Below, piece by piece: positions 6,890-12,464 of a stretch of DNA of 12,464 nucleotides. Each line of letters begins with the position of its first letter. Within the stretch, counting starts at the first letter, position 1. The stretch is from assembly GCA_018985235.1 (NCBI GenBank), contig JADGIG010000216.1, forward strand, positions 1-12,464, given 5' to 3'. A program made the position numbers and the translations under genes. The stretch is from Sanchytrium tribonematis. Taxonomy: Eukaryota > Sanchytriomycota > Sanchytriomycetes > Sanchytriales > Sanchytriaceae. The notes under the pieces were generated by a model that searched no databases, was not told the DNA's origin, and saw only the letters and a list, made by a program, of their open reading frames with translations.

Positions 6890-8275
6890 ATGTTGAAAGG
6901 AGTAATGAGGCTTTCCAAATCGCTTTTAAGCAACGAAGATGCTAAATGGATTCAATTATCGAAGCTTAGCTACGGGATGAAGGGCAAGACTCATTTATGG
7001 GAAATGGCTGAACGAAAACATAAAAAAGCTGAAGTAGATGCGATTATAATTGCACCAATCTTGGTAAATAATGGACCACCTAAAACAATTTTGGCTTTAC
7101 AATATAGACCACCTATTGATAAAATAAGTGTCGAATTTCCTGCTGGATTGACCGATGAAGGAGAGTCTCCAGAAACTACGGCATTAAGAGAATTAAAGGA
7201 AGAGACAGGATATTCTGGAAAAGTTATTGCAACTAGTCCTGTTCTAAGCAGCGATCCGGGGCTTTGCAATTCTTTATTTCAAATTGTTACGATTCAGGTA
7301 GATCTGAAGCATCCTGATAATTTAAATCCCACTCAATCCTTACAAGGTGATGAAAACATCGAACTAGAAATTATAGAGGTTGAAAAATTGTGGAAAACTC
7401 TGAACTCCTATAGTGATAAATACTGTGTGGATGGAAAGCTTTACCAATTCGCAATGACAATGAAACCTTTTCAATTAAATGACACCCAATTACAATTTTA
7501 TGAAGAAAATGGATACTTAGTAATAGAAGATGCTTTGCCAAACCATCAAAAATACCTTCAACACGCTATTCAGCTTTCACAAAATTTCGATCCTGATGAA
7601 ACAACAGTTTTTTCTACTGATGAGTCTCAGCATACAAGAGACAAATTTTTTCTAAATTCTCACAATCAGATTAAATACTTTCTTGAAGAGAATGCTACGA
7701 AAGAACTTTTAAAAAGCGATAAAGGGAAGTGCGTCAACAAAATAGGACATGCCTTACATGCATTGGATTCAAAGTTTAAAGAATTGAGTGATTCTGCTTT
7801 AGTTTATACGATCAGTCAGCAACTTGGTTTTAAGGATCCCAGCATTATGCAAAGTATGATAATCTACAAGCAGCCAAATATTGGTGGGAAAGTGAATCCA
7901 CATCAAGACGGAACTTTTCTACATTGTGAAAAATTAGTGGGCTTTTGGTATCCTCTGCAAGACACAACTACTGAAAATGGTTGTATATATGTTGCACCCA
8001 AAAGCCACAAACATCCCGTGTCTAAGATTTTTGAAAGAAAAGGAGATTCTGTTGAATTTAAGGAACAATCGAAGCAATTGGATCTCGAATATATTCCAGT
8101 TCCCATGAAAAAGGGCTCGCTTTTATTGATCCATGGCAATCTATATCATCACTCCAAGGAAAATAATTCAGATATGTCTAGAATAGCATATACATTTCAT
8201 GTTGCTGACGGAAAGTGGGAAGATTCTAATTGGATTAAAAAATCAGGGACTTCTTATTCATTAAATAAAATTTAA
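6890..8275 (+). CDS. NUDT5-type Nudix hydrolase fused to PHYHD1-type dioxygenase
   Basis: One uninterrupted 461-codon frame holds two enzymes. Residues 7-190 match NUDT5/Ysa1 ADP-sugar pyrophosphatase: QYRPP (71-75), then a perfect Nudix box (86-108; G86, E92, R100-E101, E104-E105, G107) and SSDPGLCNS (120-128). It would split ADP-ribose into AMP and ribose 5-phosphate. Residues 191-461 match PHYHD1, an Fe(II)/2-oxoglutarate dioxygenase of the phytanoyl-CoA hydroxylase family: ENGYLVI (206-212), NKIGHALHALD (283-293), the metal ligands H338 and D340 in HQDGTF, and H420 in LYHHSKEN, with the 2OG-binding R431. The Nudix part stops about where its C-terminal tail would start and the dioxygenase begins at once. 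In-frame ATGs at 7454 and 7460 could start a separate PHYHD1. No targeting signal is seen. Confidence 0.93.
   Translation: MLKGVMRLSKSLLSNEDAKWIQLSKLSYGMKGKTHLWEMAERKHKKAEVDAIIIAPILVNNGPPKTILALQYRPPIDKISVEFPAGLTDEGESPETTALRELKEETGYSGKVIATSPVLSSDPGLCNSLFQIVTIQVDLKHPDNLNPTQSLQGDENIELEIIEVEKLWKTLNSYSDKYCVDGKLYQFAMTMKPFQLNDTQLQFYEENGYLVIEDALPNHQKYLQHAIQLSQNFDPDETTVFSTDESQHTRDKFFLNSHNQIKYFLEENATKELLKSDKGKCVNKIGHALHALDSKFKELSDSALVYTISQQLGFKDPSIMQSMIIYKQPNIGGKVNPHQDGTFLHCEKLVGFWYPLQDTTTENGCIYVAPKSHKHPVSKIFERKGDSVEFKEQSKQLDLEYIPVPMKKGSLLLIHGNLYHHSKENNSDMSRIAYTFHVADGKWEDSNWIKKSGTSYSLNKI
8264..8269 (+). terminator. AATAAA inside last codons of the Nudix-dioxygenase gene
   Basis: Codons AAT-AAA (Asn-Lys) start 9 nt before the TAA stop. 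The convergent DUF1772-like gene stops at 8300, so the two 3' ends share 24 nt of non-coding DNA with a hexamer embedded in coding sequence on each side. Confidence 0.5.
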
Positions 8276-8299
8276 AATCCAAAAAAGGCAATAGCAATT

Positions 8300-8767
8300 T
8301 TAGTTTATTTTGCAAAAACTTTTGGGAACTTGGAAGAGTGCAACATTGCAAGCAACTAATCCAACTATACTGAATCCAACTCTAGCCCAATGAGTAAAAG
8401 TGAAATTTTCAACTTGTTTATGTAATTCTTCTTGATCCGAGTTCATTAAATTGGAAATATCTTCGCCCATCACAAAACCAGTCCACAAAAAAGTAGAAAG
8501 ATATGAAGCTGCGGATAGCAACCAGTAATAGTTACGGTTCAAATAAAATGCAGTAGAACTTAGTATGAACCCACCAAGTTGTAGAGGGACCATGAGTGAG
8601 GCACCTTTAGGCCACCATTGTTGAAAGTATTGCTTTACTACAGCGTCATTCTTTTTCTCTAATAACTGCTTTAATGCTTTACCATCTACAAAACCAACGA
8701 ACAGCAATGCACCACAGGCCATTCCATTAAATGAAGTTGATAATTGAAATATTGTAGAAGAATTCAT
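8300..8767 (-). CDS. DUF1772-like four-helix membrane protein
   Basis: 155 residues from an ATG. Four hydrophobic helices lie at about 11-31, 55-76, 80-100 and 125-145. The first ends near the polar VDGKAL, and the family-like W-P-K-G block (52-55) follows a Phe/Gln-rich loop. The third ends in an F-V-M-G segment followed by a polar stretch (101-122), and the fourth starts with W-A-R. This layout fits the DUF1772 (anthrone oxygenase-like) family, which includes small membrane proteins of mostly unknown role and a few fungal polyketide oxygenases. Nothing here shows which substrate it uses, or that it is an enzyme. It is in tandem with the seven-helix gene (82 nt apart) and convergent with the Nudix-dioxygenase gene. 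AATAAA lies in its last codons. Confidence 0.75.
   Translation of the reverse strand: MNSSTIFQLSTSFNGMACGALLFVGFVDGKALKQLLEKKNDAVVKQYFQQWWPKGASLMVPLQLGGFILSSTAFYLNRNYYWLLSAASYLSTFLWTGFVMGEDISNLMNSDQEELHKQVENFTFTHWARVGFSIVGLVACNVALFQVPKSFCKIN
8304..8309 (-). terminator. AATAAA inside last codons of the DUF1772-like gene
   Basis: The codons AAA-ATA-AAC before the TAA stop contain AATAAA starting 7 nt upstream of the stop on the minus strand. It mirrors the signal in the convergent gene 35 nt away. Confidence 0.5.
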
Positions 8768-8822
8768 TTCGAGGGGAATTCGGAAAAGGATTCGCTCATG
8801 CTTTACAAATTTACATTTAAAA

Positions 8823-8828
8823 TTTATT
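8823..8828 (-). terminator. AATAAA 24 nt after the seven-helix gene stop
   Basis: Canonical hexamer on the minus strand in the 82-nt gap before the DUF1772-like gene. It is the only AATAAA in that gap and lies at an ordinary distance from the stop. Confidence 0.5.
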
Positions 8829-8849
8829 GTGCATATGTAGGTATTTAGT

Positions 8850-9638
8850 TTAATCTAAAAATTCCAAGGATTTCTCATCTTGTGCAGAGTCGAATCTACT
8901 TGGCAGTCTCGACAAGTATGACTTGTTCACTTCTTCTAAAAGCTCATCGTAAAACCTAATTAGCATGTATAGTCGTAATAGATACGAGAATGGTCTTAAA
9001 CTCTTGTCAATATTATTAGCTGCTGCTTTGGATATAATTAATAGCAAATCTATCGTGATTAACAAGATTAAAGAAGCACTCAGTTCATAGATTAATTTTT
9101 TCTTTGCATCATTCCTGTATTCTAATATTTCCATGAGCTTTTGAAACAAAATTGAATACAGAAATATTTCCAAGACTGCAATCAAAACACTAAATGTTAT
9201 CGCTATTATATAAGATACATATTTTAAAGAGCTGCCAACATCCCCATCAATGTATAAACTAGTAGTTCCGATTGTATTATTTGGTATCATGATGATCAAC
9301 ATAATCCATGGTGTCCAGGAAACCAATTTATCATATTTGTTATTCAGTCCCAAAGATTTAATTCTCATGGCATACAAATAATTGGAACAGAATATCATTA
9401 AATACCATGCAATAGATCCAAATATGGAATGAAATATGCCTGGAACACCCAAATAAATAGTGATAGTCACCATTGTTCCATGCAATATGGCCGCAATCAA
9501 ACCAATGATAATCAAAATAAAAAATTTTCTGCCTTTGTTTGGAAATACAATAAGTGCTTTACATAGAGCTTGTAAAAATAGGAGCACGTCTGCTCCATAA
9601 ATAGCAAATGCTATAATGAAATTGGCATCTGGAATCAT
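8850..9638 (-). CDS. Orphan seven-helix membrane protein
   Basis: 262 residues from the first in-frame ATG (9638); a longer frame would need TTG at 9695. Hydrophobic segments lie at about 7-30, 39-60, 68-90, 108-128, 140-165, 185-206 and a shorter one at 214-230. Basic residues fall in the loops after segments 1 (NKGRK), 3 (MRIKS) and 5 (RNDAKKK), which puts those loops and the charged C-terminal tail (231-262) in the cytosol and the N terminus outside. That is the topology of a seven-helix receptor. I see no DRY, NPxxY or rhodopsin-lysine signature, so a GPCR call is only by shape. It may be one of the lineage-specific receptor-like families seen in protists and zoosporic fungi. The 1.1-kb upstream region is the largest non-coding stretch in the window. 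Confidence 0.75.
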   Translation of the reverse strand: MIPDANFIIAFAIYGADVLLFLQALCKALIVFPNKGRKFFILIIIGLIAAILHGTMVTITIYLGVPGIFHSIFGSIAWYLMIFCSNYLYAMRIKSLGLNNKYDKLVSWTPWIMLIIMIPNNTIGTTSLYIDGDVGSSLKYVSYIIAITFSVLIAVLEIFLYSILFQKLMEILEYRNDAKKKLIYELSASLILLITIDLLLIISKAAANNIDKSLRPFSYLLRLYMLIRFYDELLEEVNKSYLSRLPSRFDSAQDEKSLEFLD

Positions 9639-10731
9639 AATTACTGTTTCAAGGAACTGTCTATGAATGGAACATTTGAAGGAATAGTCAGGCAATCAAC
9701 AGGTGCAACAAACATATGCTGAATTACCGATGGCTAATATATCAATCGGCAGGCTATAATATCAGATTATCGTTATTTTTGAACCAAATGAGCTAAAAGA
9801 GAAAGCCACTAGTCTATTCTCAGACTGCTACGATATTTACAATCGAACTTTAAAATTTTGAAAAGATTTTATTGATTTTGAACTAGGAAACGAGAGTTGT
9901 AGCTGTAATTATTTTTTGGTGTCTGACCAAAAGTTTGTAAAAAGTACAACAGATTGGAGAAGCATTAAACAAAAATTCATTCGATATTTCTAAACACGTT
10001 TGACTAAAAGTTCGCCTTCTACTATGCCTTCTCTTCACCTTTGAATTAAATTTATTATTATTTGTGAATGTTTAAAATCGTTTAATATTTCATGGATACG
10101 ACAGATTTCTTGAGTCTTAATGAATTGTTAAAAGGCCCCTACCTAATTTGTTTTTCATATCTCTGAACGACGTGGCATCCATATTTCGCTTTGTCAAAAT
10201 GATAAAGGAAATGATTTCGTACAACTCCGGGAACATTTACAAGTATTGAGGTGTGTCTCCACAGCCAAAAAAACCAGTTGGCGATCAAGTGGTATTTCAT
10301 TCTAACAGATTTCACAAGTGTCAAATCAGATATATAACTAAATATTACGTATTCTATACCGGGTAAAAAATAAATTTAAAGATTTTGTTCTCTTAAAAAT
10401 TAATTATGATGTTCAAATCGGATATGAAGTGAGCCTGCATGGTCAATAAGAAGCTTCACCGGCATATTTTTCGCAAAATGAAAGTTTGAGGCTCAGGAAT
10501 ATTTTACTAACGTCTCAAGCTGTAATTGAAATGGAAGGCGGGAAACACAATGGTGCATCTCGGACATAGATGACAACGTATCACAAAGGTCCGACAAACA
10601 TAAAATTTTTAAGGTTATACTCGATTTAAAGTAATATTTAATATCATACTCTGATTTAATTGTTTTCAAAAAGAATACCTTTTAAAAAGTTCCTACAATG
10701 GGATATTTGAATCCTTGTAGCAAGCCATGTT
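9639..10731. other. 1.1-kb stretch with no confident gene
   Basis: Between the seven-helix gene's ATG and the TDP2-like gene's stop, both on the minus strand, all frames are short. The longest is a minus-strand frame open over 10139-10375 (78 codons) without an ATG at its start. Its peptide (a Trp-rich hydrophobic patch, then a His/Tyr-rich tail) matches nothing I know. A 24-residue plus-strand frame (10092-10166) is also seen. No tRNA arms, rRNA, snRNA, SRP RNA or RNase P signature was found by eye. The AT-rich stretches at 9830-9890 and 10020-10090 look like simple non-coding DNA. Part must hold the seven-helix gene's promoter. The rest may be an unrecognised ncRNA, a decayed gene or an intron-containing gene. 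Confidence 0.6.
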
Positions 10732-11703
10732 TTACAAAAAAGTCAAAGTGACAAGAATACCCAAATGGTCAGATGGGTATAAATTAGGAATGGTATCAGA
10801 AATGAGATAAGTTCCTAAAAACTGAAAATCAGTGACTTTGAAGTACTTATTTTCTCTAAAAAGAAGTCGATCAATTCGTCTATAATCCATTTCTTTAAGC
10901 GGCTGAAATTTGCCAAAGGTGAATCCATTTTCATTACCACCAATCTGATTTTTGTCCCGACATTCCCAACAGTCTTTCCATCCCAAACTGTACAAATAAT
11001 CTGATTCTACTTGATCATTGTAAATATTAAAATCTCCACACAGTAAGCTGGTGTCATTATTCAGTAGACTTGCGGATTGATCCCACTGTGACTTTCTCTT
11101 TTCAAAATCTACTTCATTGGATTCAAAGTGCGAAGTTCCCACACTAAATTCCAAATTCCTGAAAGAAAAGGTCGCAACGAGAAGCGATCGACCCATTGCT
11201 GTAAGAACGAAATCATATTTTTTAAAGTTCAAAAGAGCAATTTCTCTTCTGATCAAAATAGCGCAACCATACCAATTTCCAAATTGATTATCGTCTATTC
11301 CCGATAAGATGTACCTTTTTTGAATGACCGGCGACTGAGATAATATAGACAGAAATCCACTTGTGCATTCTTGAAGTGCAACAATATCTGCATCTGTACT
11401 TTCAATTTCAGAAATTATTTTAGGAAATCTAATTTTGGAAGTTGATGCATCAAACCAAATATTCCAGCTTAATATTTTTAGTCGATCGCTAGAAAAATTT
11501 GTCTGCTTATAGTTATATTCTGACCACCCACTCTTTTTTATGGGTAAAAAACTATTTTTCCAAATCATTGGTTGCAATTGCATCTTTTGTTCTCCAAGAA
11601 TTTCAAAAAATAACCACATATTGCGCAATGGTATCTGATCCAAAAAGAGGTATTTATCGAAATGATGCACTTGTATGTAAATAATTGCTAATATACATAG
11701 CAT
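10732..11703 (-). CDS. TDP2-like endonuclease/exonuclease/phosphatase protein
   Basis: 323 residues from the first in-frame ATG (11703); the longer frame starts with GTG. The EEP fold begins at about residue 75, with motifs in order: KILSWNIW (76-83, N81), DIVALQEC (106-113, E112), GTSHFESN (189-196, H192), LCGDFNIYND (221-230, D224, N226), RIDRLLF (276-282, D278) and YPSDHLGIL (309-317, D312, H313). GTSH-x-ES, the FLGT strand (295-298) and YPSDHLG are closest to tyrosyl-DNA phosphodiesterase 2, which removes proteins from 5' DNA ends and needs Mg2+. Residues 1-20 are hydrophobic and may form a membrane anchor; no UBA domain is present, unlike animal TDP2. Related EEP phosphodiesterases are possible. 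No AATAAA lies near the stop. It diverges from the AUH-like gene over 182 nt. Confidence 0.87.
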   Translation of the reverse strand: MLCILAIIYIQVHHFDKYLFLDQIPLRNMWLFFEILGEQKMQLQPMIWKNSFLPIKKSGWSEYNYKQTNFSSDRLKILSWNIWFDASTSKIRFPKIISEIESTDADIVALQECTSGFLSILSQSPVIQKRYILSGIDDNQFGNWYGCAILIRREIALLNFKKYDFVLTAMGRSLLVATFSFRNLEFSVGTSHFESNEVDFEKRKSQWDQSASLLNNDTSLLCGDFNIYNDQVESDYLYSLGWKDCWECRDKNQIGGNENGFTFGKFQPLKEMDYRRIDRLLFRENKYFKVTDFQFLGTYLISDTIPNLYPSDHLGILVTLTFL

Positions 11704-11885
11704 AACCCATCGAGACTGTTTAATCACAAGCACTAGTTTATTAAGAAAGGCAACAAGTACTGAATACTGAAAACAAGGATCTCTCGCTACCTCATAGCAG
11801 ATATCCTCAAATTTACAGTCCTGTCCTTGAGCTGTTGCAATAACTTTAAAAAAAACTCAAAATTCTCAACAATTTTCAAAACACA
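11704..11885. promoter_or_regulatory. Bidirectional 5' region between TDP2-like and AUH-like genes
   Basis: 182 nt between two divergent ATGs. It should hold both promoters, but no TATA box or initiator stands out. The minus-strand frame of the TDP2-like gene stays open through the whole interval (to 11886) without an ATG. Short A-rich runs (11846-11855) precede the AUH-like start. Confidence 0.4.
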
Positions 11886-12464
11886 ATGTTATCCAAAGCT
11901 TTATTGAATATAACTTATAGGTTAGATCAAAAAATTGGAATTATATCCATGAATTATCCACCAACAAATACATTGACTAAAGCTTTCGTCGAAAATTGCC
12001 ACAACATTTTGGATGTTGTTGAGGAAAAACCGCCTTTAGTTATTGTTATGGAATCAGCAGCAAAACATTTCTGCGCTGGAGCTGATTTGAAAGAGAGAAG
12101 AAAAATGGATCATGTGGAGGTAAAACTTTTCGTTGACTCTTTAAGACAACTAACTCGACGAATTTTCGAGCTTCCATGTCCGACTATTGCTGCAGTTCAT
12201 GGAAGTGCTCTGGGAGGTGGTTTAGAACTGGCTTTATCATGTGATTTGAGAGTTTTTCAAGAAGATGCAAAAGTTGGGGTTCCAGAAGTGGGTTTAGCGA
12301 TTATTCCTGGTGCATTAGGTACTCAATTTTTAACGCGATTAGGGGTTGGACTTGCCACTGAAATGATTTTAACAGGCAGAATAATAAGCGGGAAAGAGGC
12401 ATTAAGTAAAGGCCTTTGTCATTTTTCGGCAGAAAACGCAAAAGAAGAGGCCATACATCTAGCC
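11886..12464 (+). CDS. AUH: Methylglutaconyl-CoA hydratase (AUH)-like crotonase, 5' part
   Basis: 193 codons from an ATG to the right edge; the C-terminal third lies beyond the window. Crotonase-fold motifs are clear: HFCAGADLKERRKM (61-74, the oxyanion-hole and CoA site), VHGSALGGGLELALSCDLRV (104-123, with E114) and PEVGLAIIPG (133-142, with E134). The two glutamates equal the catalytic pair of active hydratases. AGADLKER-x-KM and LAIIPG point to AUH/ECHDC2, which hydrates 3-methylglutaconyl-CoA in mitochondrial leucine breakdown; AUH also binds AU-rich RNA. Instead of the usual PGGGGTQ-R, this protein reads PGALGTQF (141-148). The family core starts near residue 9, so any presequence is very short (MLSKALLN). 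ECHDC2 or another enoyl-CoA hydratase is the alternative. Confidence 0.9.
   Translation, partial: MLSKALLNITYRLDQKIGIISMNYPPTNTLTKAFVENCHNILDVVEEKPPLVIVMESAAKHFCAGADLKERRKMDHVEVKLFVDSLRQLTRRIFELPCPTIAAVHGSALGGGLELALSCDLRVFQEDAKVGVPEVGLAIIPGALGTQFLTRLGVGLATEMILTGRIISGKEALSKGLCHFSAENAKEEAIHLA

Noticed and set aside
6991-7269. 92-codon minus-strand frame inside the Nudix domain
   Set aside because: It is a shadow of a clear Nudix hydrolase on the plus strand.
9639-9695. TTG-started extension of the seven-helix protein
   Set aside because: The extension adds no membrane segment and has no ATG; 9638 is the first proper start.
10139-10324. 61-codon minus-strand frame in the large gap as a gene
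   Set aside because: It begins with TTG, has no recognisable motif and is not followed by the AATAAA pattern of real genes. I kept it only as a note within the gap.
10380-10731. Possible tRNA or small structured RNA (for example GTTCAAATC near 10411)
   Set aside because: The T-arm-like string has no pairing partner, A box or acceptor stem. No SRP, RNase P or U-snRNA signature was seen.

Overview
The window is nuclear DNA from a eukaryote with a small, gene-dense, AT-rich genome and the standard genetic code. Every recognisable protein is eukaryotic in type: a GPI-anchor acyltransferase, alternative oxidase, a FOR20-type LisH centriolar protein, PP2C, NUDT5, PHYHD1, a TDP2-like nuclease and AUH. 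About 85% of the window is coding. Thirteen genes (eleven complete, two cut by the window ends) lie on both strands, and none needs an intron. The FOR20 homologue suggests an organism that builds centrioles or flagella. Alternative oxidase together with very tight packing would suit an early-branching flagellated fungus relative (rozellid, aphelid or chytrid-like) or another compact flagellate protist. That placement is inference only; no rRNA or mitochondrial marker is present.

Layout. Positions 1-4159 hold four genes in tandem on the minus strand: an unidentified gene running off the left edge, folylpolyglutamate synthase, alternative oxidase and the GWT1/PIG-W acyltransferase. A 29-nt gap separates GWT1 from a plus-strand gene with a divergent chromodomain-like segment (4189-5157). 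Its 3' end overlaps the 3' end of a divergent PP2C (minus, 5141-6268) by 17 nt. A FOR20-like LisH protein (minus, 6334-6651) diverges across 25 nt from a 64-residue unknown protein (plus, 6677-6871). Eleven nucleotides after its AATAAA comes a plus-strand gene (6890-8275) encoding a NUDT5-type ADP-sugar pyrophosphatase fused to a PHYHD1-type Fe(II)/2-oxoglutarate dioxygenase. Next on the minus strand are a DUF1772-like membrane protein (8300-8767) and a seven-helix orphan membrane protein (8850-9638). The only large gap (9639-10731) follows, then a TDP2-like endonuclease/exonuclease/phosphatase (minus, 10732-11703) and, divergently, the 5' part of a methylglutaconyl-CoA hydratase (AUH) homologue (plus, from 11886).

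Four genes concern central metabolism: folate polyglutamylation, alternative respiration, leucine/acyl-CoA breakdown and nucleotide-sugar turnover. One is in the ER GPI pathway and one at the centriole. The set is mostly housekeeping, with no mobile element, CRISPR array or obvious foreign island.

The most distinctive signals are the NUDT5-PHYHD1 fusion and the placement of AATAAA on top of, or within a few bases of, the stop codon in 7 of 11 complete genes, which implies almost no 3' UTR. Several open frames can be drawn longer by accepting GTG or TTG starts; I trimmed these to the first in-frame ATG because the genes are eukaryotic.
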